From the NCBI RefSeq assembly GCF_047124445.1, contig NZ_CP138921.1:1054001-1118000 (forward strand): a stretch of DNA of 64,000 nucleotides, given 5' to 3'. This DNA is from Shimia sp047124445. GTDB lineage: Bacteria > Pseudomonadota > Alphaproteobacteria > Rhodobacterales > Rhodobacteraceae. A program made the translations under genes and the position numbers. Below are positions 8,489 to 17,167 of this stretch, piece by piece (position 1 is the stretch's first letter; each line of letters starts with the position of its first letter). The notes beneath the pieces were generated by a model, which was not told the DNA's origin, searched no databases, and saw only the letters and a list, made by a program, of their open reading frames with translations.

Positions 8489-9853
8489 TTACATCAATTT
8501 GCGGCGACGTGTCACGTGAATATCCAAATCCGTGATTTTTTTACGAAGCGTATTCCGGTTGATCCCCAACAAATCAGCACATTTCGCCTGATTGCCCCCT
8601 GTCGCATCCAACGCGATCTCAATCAGCGGCAATTCAATCTCCCGCAGGATTCGCGCATAGAGCCCCGCCGGTGGCAGCATATTGCCATGCAGATCAAAAT
8701 ACCGGCGCAGGTGGCGCGCCACAGAGGCCGACAGTTTTTCGCTGTCATCACCGCCCAAAAGCGGCCCTGCCTGCGGCTGCGCCCCCAGCATCATCTCCGC
8801 CTCGCCGCGTGTGACCTCATCGGCCTGGGCGGTCAGGACCAGCCGCCGCACCGCGTTCTCCAACTGCCGCACATTGCCCGGCCAGCTATAGGCGCGGAAC
8901 AACTCCATCGCCTCATCCGAGAACACCCGCATCGGCGCGCCTTCCCGTTCTGCCCGATTAAGAAAGTGCTCGACCAGCAGCGGAATGTCGTCCACGCGTT
9001 CGCGCAGTGCTGGCACATGGATCGCCGCACCGTTCAGTCGGTAATACAGATCCTGCCGCACGGAACCGCTGTCCATCGCCGCGTTCAAATTCACCTGGCT
9101 GGTCGCCATAAAGCGTGGATTGTGCTCCCCTGGCGTGTCCATCATGCGCACAATGCGGGCCTGCACCTCGTCATCAATGTCGCCAATCTCGTCAAACAGA
9201 ATAGTGCCGCCCTTAGCCTTGGCAAGAACCTTCGCCGGCCCCTCCAAATCACTCAGGTCCGCCGCGTTCACCACGACAAACGGCAGGTTGCGGCGATCTG
9301 AAAAGTCATGGATTTCTTTCGCAATCAGCGACTTGCCTGTACCACTTTCGCCAGAAATCAACACCGGCAAATCGGTATTCATCACCCGCGCCACCAAGCG
9401 GTAAAGCGCCTGCATCGCCGCCGTGCGTCCCACCAAAGGCAACTCATCCGGCCGCTCATCTTCCGCTACCGGCGCGGACGGCGCGCGCCGTTTTTGTTCC
9501 AGCGCTTTTCCCGTGCGCTTCATCAAATCCGGCAAGTCAAATGGCTTGGGCAGATAGTCATACGCCTCGGCTTCCGCGGCCTGAATGGCCGTCATGATGG
9601 TGTTCTGTGCCGAAATCACGATCACTGGCAACCCAGGGCGGTCCTCGGAAATCTTCGGCAGCATCTCCAGGCCATTGCCATCTGGCATCATCACATCGGT
9701 GATCACCACATCGCCTTTGCCTTCGCCAACCCACCGCATCAGCGTGGTCAGAGAAGACGTGGCGTGCACCTTGCATCCCGCCCGCGTGAGTGCCTGCGTC
9801 AAAACCGTGCGGATTGTTCGATCATCATCTGCAACCAGAACCGTGCCATCCAT
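8489..9853 (-). CDS. ntrC: Nitrogen regulator NtrC, Rhodobacter type without GAFTGA
   Basis: 454 residues: receiver with phospho-Asp53 (VVITDVMMPDGNG), AAA+ with Walker A GESGTGK (168-174) and Walker B GTILFDEIGD, and a Fis-like HTH (NQAKCADLLGINRNTLRKK). The stretch between the two Walker motifs is about a dozen residues short (NAADLSDLEGPAKVLAKAK) and has no GAFTGA. This matches what is known of Rhodobacter capsulatus NtrC, which activates the housekeeping sigma70 enzyme rather than sigma54. The start shares one base with the ntrB stop (TGATG). NtrB phosphorylates it under nitrogen limitation. Confidence 0.96.
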   Translation of the reverse strand: MDGTVLVADDDRTIRTVLTQALTRAGCKVHATSSLTTLMRWVGEGKGDVVITDVMMPDGNGLEMLPKISEDRPGLPVIVISAQNTIMTAIQAAEAEAYDYLPKPFDLPDLMKRTGKALEQKRRAPSAPVAEDERPDELPLVGRTAAMQALYRLVARVMNTDLPVLISGESGTGKSLIAKEIHDFSDRRNLPFVVVNAADLSDLEGPAKVLAKAKGGTILFDEIGDIDDEVQARIVRMMDTPGEHNPRFMATSQVNLNAAMDSGSVRQDLYYRLNGAAIHVPALRERVDDIPLLVEHFLNRAEREGAPMRVFSDEAMELFRAYSWPGNVRQLENAVRRLVLTAQADEVTRGEAEMMLGAQPQAGPLLGGDDSEKLSASVARHLRRYFDLHGNMLPPAGLYARILREIELPLIEIALDATGGNQAKCADLLGINRNTLRKKITDLDIHVTRRRKLM

Positions 9854-10938
9854 CAGAGGCTCTCCTCATATGCTTTGAGTGTGTCTTTGCTTGCCCGCGG
9901 AAGCGAGAGTTTGAACACCGTGCGCCCAGGCACGGAGTCCACCGTAATCATGCCACCATGATCGGAAATGATTTTGCTGACCAAAGCGAGGCCGAGACCG
10001 GTGCCGTTTTCACGCCCTGACACAAAGGGATCGAATACGTCCCCCTTAAGATCATCCGGCAGGCCAGGTCCGTCATCGATAATCTCGATCTGCAACGGCA
10101 ATGGCTGTCCGGTGCCATCTGCCCGCCGCAAACGGAAGCTGTGCTCGTAATACGTTCGAATGCGAATTATGCCTGACTTTTCAGCCGCTTCACTGGCGTT
10201 CTTCAGCAAGTTCAGCACCACTTGCAGCAGTTGATCCGCATCTCCTTCGGCGGGTGGCAAGGACGGGTCATAATCCTCGATGATCTGCATATGCGCGCCA
10301 TAGCTCACCAGCGCAGAGCGCCGCGCCCGGTCGAGCACATCGTGAATGTTCACCGGTTTGCGCTGCGGCAGTGAGAGGTTCCCAAACTGCTCCACCTGCT
10401 CCAGCAGCTTCACAATCCGGCGGCTTTCTTCCACGATCAGATCGGTCAGCTCCAGATCATCCGGGCTCAGGTTCATCGACAGAAGCTGCGCCGCGCCAGT
10501 GATACCAGCCAGCGGATTTTTGATCTCATGCGCCAGCATTTCCGCCATGCCAATCGCCGACTTGGCCGAAGACTTTACGGAATGGCTGCGCGTCATCCGC
10601 CCGGCCAATTCCCGACTGGAAATCAGGAACAACATCTCTCCCGGCGCATCCGCCAGCGGCGCAATCTGCAGGTTGCACTGCACTGGCGGCCCGTCCCCGG
10701 TGCCAATATCCGCATCATTCACAAACAGCGGCGTGCCATGTTCCCGCGCCCGATGAAACGCTTCCTCGAGCGGCGCATCGATCATCACCTTGTCCCAGAT
10801 CGGCTGCCCCACCATGGACTTGGACGAAGCGTTCAAAAACATCTCCGCCGCCGGATTGATCCGCAGGATCACATCACTTTCATCGACCACCAGTGCGGGC
10901 ACCGGCAAGCTGCTCCAAATCGGATTCTGCGCACTCAT
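9853..10938 (-). CDS. ntrB: Nitrogen regulation sensor kinase/phosphatase NtrB
   Basis: 361 residues from ATG 10938, which overlaps the dusB stop as ATGA. An open frame extends further upstream but only as an out-of-frame reading of dusB. A PAS domain (about 10-110) precedes the HisKA H-box (MLAHEIKNPLAGITGAAQLL) and HATPase_c (NLLKNASEAAE, DDGPGLP, GTGLGLALV). There are no transmembrane segments, as expected for the cytosolic, PII-controlled kinase/phosphatase of NtrC. Co-transcribed with dusB and ntrC. Confidence 0.96.
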   Translation of the reverse strand: MSAQNPIWSSLPVPALVVDESDVILRINPAAEMFLNASSKSMVGQPIWDKVMIDAPLEEAFHRAREHGTPLFVNDADIGTGDGPPVQCNLQIAPLADAPGEMLFLISSRELAGRMTRSHSVKSSAKSAIGMAEMLAHEIKNPLAGITGAAQLLSMNLSPDDLELTDLIVEESRRIVKLLEQVEQFGNLSLPQRKPVNIHDVLDRARRSALVSYGAHMQIIEDYDPSLPPAEGDADQLLQVVLNLLKNASEAAEKSGIIRIRTYYEHSFRLRRADGTGQPLPLQIEIIDDGPGLPDDLKGDVFDPFVSGRENGTGLGLALVSKIISDHGGMITVDSVPGRTVFKLSLPRASKDTLKAYEESL

Positions 10939-11945
10939 GCCGCTTCTCCATCGCTTGGAATGTCGTTTGTCGGCACTAAAGCCTCCGCCAAAAGCGCCAT
11001 CACTTCCTCGGTGTCGCGGCTGGTCTGCACCCTGCGGCGCAAGCCGGCGTCTGTGCCAACATGATCCATGTACCACCCCAGATGTTTGCGGGCGACGCGC
11101 AGGCCCAGATCCACGCCGTAAAACGACAGCATCGCCGCATAGTGCCCCTGCACCATCTCCACTAAGTCCTGCCCTTTGGGCTCTTCTGGCGCATCGCCAC
11201 CAAACAGCTCCGCCGCCATCTGCGCCAACAGCCAGGGCTTGCCCTGCGCCCCGCGCCCTACCATGACGCCATCTGCGCCAGACGCCGCCAATGCCGCTTT
11301 GGCTGTGGCCACATCCACAATGTCGCCATTGGCAATCACCGGGATCGACACAACGTCTTTCACGCCTTTGATCGCCGCCCAATCTGCGGACCCTTTGTAA
11401 AACTGACACCGCGTGCGCCCGTGAATGGTCAACATCTGCACCCCGGCGTTTTCCGCCCGCTGCGCCAGCTCCGGCGCATTTAACATATTGTCGTCCCACC
11501 CCAGCCGGGTCTTGAGCGTCACCGGAATTTTAACCGCGCCCACAACCGCCTCAATCAGCGTCAGCGCGTGGTCCAAATCTTTCATCAAAGCTGATCCACT
11601 GGCCCCGGCCCCGCTGGCGCTGGTCACCTTCTTCGCCGGACAGCCCATGTTGATGTCAATCAGCGTCGCCCCATTGGCCTCCACCTGCCGGGCCGCTTCT
11701 GCCATCCAATGCGCCTCTCGCCCGGCAAGCTGCACCGACGTGGTGGCGTCCCCGAATCCCAGTTCCGCCCGTTCGCGCACACCCGGCTTGGCCTGCACCA
11801 TCTCCTGACTGGCAACCATCTCGCTCACCACCAATCCGGCGCCAAAACTGCCCACCAGATCGCGGAACGGGCGATCGGTGATTCCGGCCAGCGGCGCCAG
11901 AAAAACAGGGGGTGTCAGAGTGAGATGTGCGACTTGAACGGTCAC
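10935..11945 (-). CDS. dusB: tRNA-dihydrouridine synthase DusB (NifR3)
   Basis: 336 residues from a GTG start with AAGGA about 10 nt upstream. The FMN-binding TIM barrel is recognisable from LAPLAGITDRPFRDL, DINMGCPAKKV (catalytic Cys), VTLKTRLGW, LTIHGRTRCQFYKGSADW and VIANGDI. It reduces uridines in the tRNA D-loop. In Rhodobacter the same gene is known as nifR3 and heads the ntrBC operon, the arrangement here. Divergent from ispDF across 170 bp, where the operon promoter must lie. Confidence 0.96.
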   Translation of the reverse strand: MTVQVAHLTLTPPVFLAPLAGITDRPFRDLVGSFGAGLVVSEMVASQEMVQAKPGVRERAELGFGDATTSVQLAGREAHWMAEAARQVEANGATLIDINMGCPAKKVTSASGAGASGSALMKDLDHALTLIEAVVGAVKIPVTLKTRLGWDDNMLNAPELAQRAENAGVQMLTIHGRTRCQFYKGSADWAAIKGVKDVVSIPVIANGDIVDVATAKAALAASGADGVMVGRGAQGKPWLLAQMAAELFGGDAPEEPKGQDLVEMVQGHYAAMLSFYGVDLGLRVARKHLGWYMDHVGTDAGLRRRVQTSRDTEEVMALLAEALVPTNDIPSDGEAA

Positions 11946-12115
11946 GTGCCTAATCCTTGTGCAGTGCCCTCGGCGTATCTGACCTCTTGGTCAAACTCAA
12001 ACAAATCACCGGGGATATTGGTCATTATTGTAGCAGTTTTTGGCGTATGCTCAAAAATTAAGCAGGCAGCAAGGGTCAATTGCCACTCCGACGTGCAGGT
12101 TCTACACAGGGGACC

Positions 12116-13273
12116 ATGACAAATTCCGCTTTCAAGACTGCCGCTGTGATTGTCGCCGCTGGCCGGGGCACCCGCGCCGGCGCGGGGCTGCCAAAACAGT
12201 GGCGCCCGCTGGCTGGCAAACGCGTGGCCGACCATACCATCGCCGCCTTTCAGACGCACCCGCGCATTGACCACGTGCTGGCCGTGGTCCACCCAGACGA
12301 TGCCGCGCACAGCGCCACCCTGAACGTGCAAACGGTCCACGGCGGTGACACCCGCGACGCCTCTGTGCAAGCCGGATTGGAAGCGCTCGAGGGACAGGGC
12401 TTTTCCCATGTCTTGATCCATGACGTGGCCCGCGCGGGCATCGATTCCGCAACCATCGACGCCGTACTTGACGCACTGCACTCTGGCTCTGCGGGCGCTG
12501 CCCCTGCCCAGCCCGTCACCGACGCTCTCTGGCGCGGACAGGACGGCTTGGTGACCGGCACGCAAAGCCGCGACGGCCTGTTTCGCGCCCAAACCCCACA
12601 AGGTTTTGCCTTTGACGCCATCCTTGCCGCCCACCGCGCCCATCCGGGAAATGCGGCGGACGACGTCGAGGTTGCCCGCGCCGCAGGGCTTGACGTGGCC
12701 ATCGTGGCGGGCAATGAGCGCAACCTGAAGATCACCACACCGGACGATTTTGCCCGTCTGGAACAGCACCTGCAAAACCACCCAAGAGGCCCCATGGATA
12801 TCAGACTTGGCAACGGCTACGACGTGCACGCCTTTGAAGACGGCGACCACGTCATCCTCTGCGGCGTGAAAATCCCGCATACCAAAGCCCTCAAAGGCCA
12901 CTCGGACGCGGACGTTGGCATGCATGCTGTCACCGATGCCATCTACGGCGCCATGGCCGAAGGCGACATTGGCCGTCACTTCCCCCCGTCAGAAGCGGAA
13001 TGGAAAGACATGGACAGCGCCGTGTTCCTCAAACATGCCGTTGATCTGGCCACCGCCAAAGGCTTCACCATTTCCAACGTCGATTGCACGCTGATCTGCG
13101 AACGCCCCAAAGTCGGCCCGCACGCCGCTGCCATGATGGCCCGCATGGGGGAGATCATGGGGCTGGCTTCTGATCGCGTATCCATCAAAGCCACCACAAG
13201 TGAAAAGCTCGGCTTCACAGGCCGCGAAGAAGGGATTGCCGCCATCGCAACGGCAACATTGGTGAAACCATGA
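12116..13273 (+). CDS. ispDF: Bifunctional 2-C-methyl-D-erythritol 4-phosphate cytidylyltransferase / 2,4-cyclodiphosphate synthase IspDF
   Basis: 385 residues from ATG 12116 (CAGGGG upstream). The IspD half, about residues 1-225, begins AAVIVAAGRGTRAG and has LPKQWRPLAGKRV and LIHDVARAG. The IspF half begins at about residue 228 (MDIRLGNGYDVHAFEDGDHV) with the metal ligands of DVH and the GHSDADVGMHAVTDAIYGA motif. Two steps of the non-mevalonate isoprenoid pathway are thus on one polypeptide, as is usual in alphaproteobacteria. It overlaps pgpA by 4 bp (ATGA). Confidence 0.97.
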   Translation: MTNSAFKTAAVIVAAGRGTRAGAGLPKQWRPLAGKRVADHTIAAFQTHPRIDHVLAVVHPDDAAHSATLNVQTVHGGDTRDASVQAGLEALEGQGFSHVLIHDVARAGIDSATIDAVLDALHSGSAGAAPAQPVTDALWRGQDGLVTGTQSRDGLFRAQTPQGFAFDAILAAHRAHPGNAADDVEVARAAGLDVAIVAGNERNLKITTPDDFARLEQHLQNHPRGPMDIRLGNGYDVHAFEDGDHVILCGVKIPHTKALKGHSDADVGMHAVTDAIYGAMAEGDIGRHFPPSEAEWKDMDSAVFLKHAVDLATAKGFTISNVDCTLICERPKVGPHAAAMMARMGEIMGLASDRVSIKATTSEKLGFTGREEGIAAIATATLVKP

Positions 13274-13752
13274 TCCGTTTGATCACGACATTCTTTGGCG
13301 TTGGTCGTCTCCCTTTTGCGCCAGGCACATGGGGCTCTCTAGCCGCGCTGATCATCGGCTGGGCCGCCGTCCAATTTGTTGGAGTCTGGCTACTGGCCAT
13401 CCTCACCGCGCTTGCCATTGTCATTGGCATGTGGGCCTGCATCCGGGATCTGGCGGATCGCCCCACAGAAGATCCCTCCGAAATTGTGATCGACGAAGTC
13501 GCCGGCATGTGGATTGCCCTGCTGTTCCCGGCCGTGGCCTTTGCCATGCGCGACATGTCCATGGTCTGGCCCGGCCCGGTTGCGGCCTTCCTGTTCTTCC
13601 GCCTGTTTGACATCAAGAAGCCTTGGCTGGTGGGCAAAGCCGACCAACGTCACGATCCTATTGGTGTCATGCTGGATGACATCTGGGCCGGTCTGTTTGC
13701 GGGCGTCGCCACGCTGGCCGCCGCTGCGCTCTATCATATCGTGTTGATCTGA
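13270..13752 (+). CDS. pgpA: Phosphatidylglycerophosphatase A
   Basis: 160-residue inner-membrane protein with about four hydrophobic segments. It carries the PgpA hallmarks LPFAPGTWGSLAAL near the N-terminus, EIVIDEVAGMWIAL (acidic active-site residues) and FRLFDIKKPW. It dephosphorylates phosphatidylglycerol phosphate to phosphatidylglycerol. Start and stop overlap the flanking genes (ATGA with ispDF, TGATG with the cinA-like gene), so the three are translated from one mRNA. Confidence 0.95.
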   Translation: MIRLITTFFGVGRLPFAPGTWGSLAALIIGWAAVQFVGVWLLAILTALAIVIGMWACIRDLADRPTEDPSEIVIDEVAGMWIALLFPAVAFAMRDMSMVWPGPVAAFLFFRLFDIKKPWLVGKADQRHDPIGVMLDDIWAGLFAGVATLAAAALYHIVLI

Positions 13753-14225
13753 TGGTGGACGTCGCCAAACTCCTGCAAGCCTGTCGCGACGCCAAATTGC
13801 GCGTTGCGACAGCGGAAAGCTGCACCGCCGGGATGGTCGCTGCCGCGCTTACCGACACGGCTGGAAGCTCCGACGTTTTTGAACGCGGGTTTGTGACCTA
13901 TACCAACCTCGCCAAGACCGAGATGCTCGGCGTACGCGAGACCACCCTTTCCGCCGTGGGCGCTGTTAGCGAAGAGGTCGCTCGCGAAATGGCGCTGGGC
14001 GCTCTGGTCAACTCTGACGCCCAGCTGACCGTCTCCATCACCGGCATCGCCGGTCCGGGTGGGTCGGAATACAAACCCGAGGGTCGTGTCTGTTTTGGCA
14101 TCGCGACACAAACCGGCTGCACCACAGAAACCGTCGAGTTTGGCGCGCTGGGCCGCAAAAACGTGCGCGAAGCGGCGCGGAATCACGCTTTGGCGCTGCT
14201 TTTTAAGGCCGCCTGCGCAAAGTGA
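13752..14225 (+). CDS. pncC: Stand-alone CinA C-terminal domain, probable nicotinamide-nucleotide amidohydrolase PncC
   Basis: 157 residues that match only the C-terminal CinA domain: RVATAESCTAGMVAAALTD, SDVFERGFVTYTN, ITGIAGPGG. This domain deamidates NMN to nicotinate mononucleotide in pyridine-nucleotide recycling. The N-terminal MoCF/COG1058 domain of full-length CinA is absent, as normal for the single-domain form. It ends the ispDF-pgpA operon. No clear T-tracted terminator follows in the 160 bp before amt. Confidence 0.92.
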   Translation: MVDVAKLLQACRDAKLRVATAESCTAGMVAAALTDTAGSSDVFERGFVTYTNLAKTEMLGVRETTLSAVGAVSEEVAREMALGALVNSDAQLTVSITGIAGPGGSEYKPEGRVCFGIATQTGCTTETVEFGALGRKNVREAARNHALALLFKAACAK

Positions 14226-14385
14226 CGCCTTTTTAGGCGACGACCCACGTTTTCCGCCCATTTTTTAGACAGCTTGCAAAATGCCCTGATTTAAGGCGCT
14301 TTCACGCCCCTCCAGCCTTTGTTCTGTGCAGCTTTTCCGCTTTTTGGCGAGAAACCACTACTCACGGGACAAAGAGGAAAGAAAT

Positions 14386-15573
14386 ATGAACGGAGCGGAC
14401 ACCGCATGGATCATCGTGGCAACAGCCCTGGTCCTGTTCATGACATTGCCGGGTCTGGCGTTGTTTTATGGGGGCCTCGTGCGCGCCCGCAACGTGCTCA
14501 GCGTCTTTATGCAAACCTATGCCATTGCCTGTTTGATGAGCGTTCTGTGGCTCGTTTTTGGCTACTCCATCGCCTTTGGCAATGACGGCGGCGCCACTTC
14601 GGTCTGGGGCGGCCTCGGCAAGATGTTCCTCTCCGGCGTCACCATCGACAGCCTGTCCGGCACCCTGCCCGAAGTTCTGTTCTTTGCCTTCCAGATGACC
14701 TTTGCAATCATCACCCCGGCGCTGATTGTCGGTGCCTATGTCGAACGCATCGGCTTTGGCTTTGTGATGATCTTCTCCGGCCTGTGGATGCTGCTCTGCT
14801 ACGCACCAGTGGTGCACTGGATCTGGGGCGGTGGCATGATGGCCGACGGCGGCATCTTTGGCGAAATCGGCGTGCGTGACTTTGCGGGCGGCATCGTAGT
14901 GCATGAAACCGCGGGTCTGGCCGCACTGGTGATTGCCGTGATGCTCGGTGCCCGCAAACACCGCACCACACCTCCACATGCCCCTTGGATGGTGATGATC
15001 GGCGCAGCCATGCTCTGGGTGGGCTGGTTTGGCTTCAACGGCGGCTCTCAGCTCGCCGCAGACGGCGGTGCCGCCATGGCACTGACCGTGACCCACATCT
15101 CCGCCGCCACAGCCTCGCTCACATGGGCACTTTGGGAACGTATCAAATACGGCAAGGCGTCTTTGGTGGGTCTGGTCACCGGCACCATCGCTGGCCTTGC
15201 CTCCATCACACCTGCTTCCGGCTTTGTTGGCCCGGTTGAAGCGCTGGTCATCGGTGCCATTGCTGGCATCCTGTGTCAGGAAGCGGTGAACCTCGTGCGC
15301 AACAAGCTCAAGATCGACGACACGCTGGACGTCTTTGCTGTGCACGGGGTTGGCGGCATCTTCGGCACCATCATGATCGCCGTCTTTGGCGAAGGCACCT
15401 GGGTGGCCCAGCTTGGCGCTCTGGCCGTGGTTGGCATCTTCACGGTAGTTGTGACCTACGTGCTGGTCAAACTGGTCAGCCTGATCACACCGCTGCGCGT
15501 GGATGAGGAAACCGAAGTCAACGGCCTTGACCTCGCGGTGCACGGCGAACGCGCCTATGACATCGCCTCCTAA
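14386..15573 (+). CDS. amt: Ammonium transporter (Amt/MEP family)
   Basis: 395 residues from ATG 14386, with AGAGGAAAG upstream. Eleven transmembrane segments are expected. The start MNGADTAWIIVATALVLFMT leads into LALFYGGLVRARNVLS. The two pore histidines are visible in VVHETAGLAAL and FAVHGVGGIFGT, and the Amt signature is in the first. No cleavable signal is evident. No PII gene (glnK) flanks it, unlike the common glnK-amtB pair, so this could be the solitary type (compare AmtY of R. capsulatus). A strong terminator follows at 15600-15626. Confidence 0.94.
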   Translation: MNGADTAWIIVATALVLFMTLPGLALFYGGLVRARNVLSVFMQTYAIACLMSVLWLVFGYSIAFGNDGGATSVWGGLGKMFLSGVTIDSLSGTLPEVLFFAFQMTFAIITPALIVGAYVERIGFGFVMIFSGLWMLLCYAPVVHWIWGGGMMADGGIFGEIGVRDFAGGIVVHETAGLAALVIAVMLGARKHRTTPPHAPWMVMIGAAMLWVGWFGFNGGSQLAADGGAAMALTVTHISAATASLTWALWERIKYGKASLVGLVTGTIAGLASITPASGFVGPVEALVIGAIAGILCQEAVNLVRNKLKIDDTLDVFAVHGVGGIFGTIMIAVFGEGTWVAQLGALAVVGIFTVVVTYVLVKLVSLITPLRVDEETEVNGLDLAVHGERAYDIAS

Positions 15574-15599
15574 GGCACCAAAAGCATCACTCCGGAACT

Positions 15600-15626
15600 G
15601 GGCGGCCATCGTGGCCGCCCTTTTTT
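15600..15626 (+). terminator. Rho-independent terminator of amt
   Basis: A perfect 9-bp stem, GGGCGGCCA with TGGCCGCCC, and a TCG loop are followed by six T residues, 27 bp after the amt stop. Confidence 0.92.
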
Positions 15627-15636
15627 CGAACAAACC

Positions 15637-16365
15637 TTATGCCGCGACGGCCTCCATAGTGCCCTGCCCGATGACGTCCTCCAAGGACAGCCCCGAAACG
15701 GTTTCAATCACTTCATAAATCCGGGCATCAGCCACCATCAGCTGCTCCTCTGCCGCCTCCGGCTCAGACGTACGTGCAACCTGCGTCACTCGCTCCACTG
15801 GCACGACCTCATTCACTTCCTCGACCTGTTCCTGCGTGTTCTCGTCGGCCACCGGCTCAGTTTTCGCAGCCCCCCAACTGCCTTCCAGCACAACCGCCTC
15901 GACCGCTACATCTTCGCCCTCACCCTGCGCCCCCTCAGTCACAGGCATCTGATCCTCTTCCAACGCCGCATCCTCCGCCCAGGCCGCTGCCCCAATCCAA
16001 AGATCAGTTTCCGCTGCTGCCTCTTCGGCAAGGACCTCCGCCAGAATATTTTCCAAACTTTGCTTCGGCTCAACATCCTCCGGCACCTCCGGCGGAACTT
16101 CCGCCACCACCGGTCCCTCTTCCGCTGATGCCACCGCGCGCGCCTCCGCGGCGTCGTTGCCGCTCGGCGCCCCCGCCAGGTCTGCGCCCTCCGCGCCCAC
16201 CGCCTCGACCAATAAGTCCCCCGCACCTGCCTCATCCGAGGCCCGCGGCAACCACTTTTCGGCCTCCGCCCGCACGTCATCTTCAATATCGGCAACCATA
16301 TCGTCCACAACGCCTACGGCGGCAATTGCGCCAGCCACGCCGAGAAAAACTAAAAACATAACCAT
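15637..16365 (-). CDS. Highly acidic hypothetical protein with N-terminal membrane anchor
   Basis: About 242 residues if started at ATG 16365 (another Met lies 2 codons later; no good ribosome-binding site is visible). A single hydrophobic segment (MFLVFLGVAGAIAAVGV) is followed by a long, strongly acidic Ala/Glu/Val-rich region with almost no basic residues, then a short conserved-looking tail (EPEAAEEQLMVADARIYEVI...GLSLEDVIGQGTMEAVAA). No enzyme motif is recognised. The short hydrophobic N-terminus followed by acidic sequence resembles the two RTX proteins at 31-33 kb. That resemblance is by eye and may be compositional. Its frame reads through the same base bias as neighbouring genes, so the gene is probable but not certain. 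Confidence 0.6.
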   Translation of the reverse strand: MVMFLVFLGVAGAIAAVGVVDDMVADIEDDVRAEAEKWLPRASDEAGAGDLLVEAVGAEGADLAGAPSGNDAAEARAVASAEEGPVVAEVPPEVPEDVEPKQSLENILAEVLAEEAAAETDLWIGAAAWAEDAALEEDQMPVTEGAQGEGEDVAVEAVVLEGSWGAAKTEPVADENTQEQVEEVNEVVPVERVTQVARTSEPEAAEEQLMVADARIYEVIETVSGLSLEDVIGQGTMEAVAA

Positions 16366-16613
16366 GTTCTGAACCCAAAAACTCACTACAACTTGAGATA
16401 GATTATGGTAAAAAGGTTTCTGGAACATTAAGTGAACAAGGTCGCAACACACACCAACATCTCTCCCGGCAAAGCCTGTAGGACCCGGTCACTGGCGACA
16501 GGTTGGTTATGCCGGTGCAGCAGTGAGCTTTCACGGACCAAGACAGACGCGTATCACGCTGAAAGCACAGACGCCCTCAACAGAGGAAAACACCCAGCAA
16601 CTCCGGACTGGAG

Positions 16614-17069
16614 TTAGCGATACAACGCCTCGGCCCGTGCCTCAAACGCCGCGACAATCCGGTGCATCGCCTCATTGAACACCAGGCCAATCGCCTTTTG
16701 CAAAATGATGTTCTTGAACTCGAAATCCACAAAGAACTTCACTTCAACACCGCCATCCACATCGGCAAAATCCCAGGTGGATTTCATGTATTTGAACGGC
16801 CCGTCCAGATACTCGGTGTCGATGTGCTTCACCTCAGGATACAGCACAACCCGGCTGCCAAAGCGCTCACGAAACACTTTGAACGAGATCACCAGATCCG
16901 CCAGCATCTCCTCCGCCGCGCCCCGCTCTGTTTGCACCGGCGTCACCGAGCGGATGCGCGCCGCCGCACACCAGGGCAAAAACTTCGGATAAGACGCCAC
17001 ATCCGCCACCAGATCATACATCTGTTGGGCGGTATACGGCAGCGTGCGGGTCTCGGAATGCGTCGGCAT
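16614..17069 (-). CDS. COQ10/RatA-type START-domain protein
   Basis: 151 residues. The helix-grip (polyketide cyclase/START) fold of the COQ10/RatA family is recognised from TRTLPYTAQQMYDLVADVAS, YPKFLPWC and FEFKNIILQKAIGLVFNEA. In bacteria and mitochondria members bind ubiquinone or its precursors and assist respiratory electron transport. The E. coli name RatA (ribosome association toxin) refers to a reported, less settled role. Cytosolic, no signal. It stands alone, divergent from hpt over 98 bp. Confidence 0.9.
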   Translation of the reverse strand: MPTHSETRTLPYTAQQMYDLVADVASYPKFLPWCAAARIRSVTPVQTERGAAEEMLADLVISFKVFRERFGSRVVLYPEVKHIDTEYLDGPFKYMKSTWDFADVDGGVEVKFFVDFEFKNIILQKAIGLVFNEAMHRIVAAFEARAEALYR

Positions 17070-17167
17070 GTCGTCTCATTTTGGCGTGACAGCGCACGGC
17101 GACCTCGCTATGCACAGTTCTGGTGGCGCACATAGCGGCGCAAGATAGAGAAAATCAAGAGGGTCTC

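Noticed and set aside
8469..8490. Terminator-like hairpin GCCAC/GTGGC followed by T5 on the plus strand
   Set aside because: There is no plus-strand gene to end here. On the minus strand, the direction of transcription, there is no T run after it. It may be an intercistronic hairpin but no function is supported.
10939..11499. Upstream in-frame extension of ntrB
   Set aside because: The extension lies in dusB out of frame. NtrB starts at the ATGA overlap at 10938.
14362..15633. 423-residue minus-strand frame opposite amt
   Set aside because: His/Asp/Gly-rich shadow of the amt gene.
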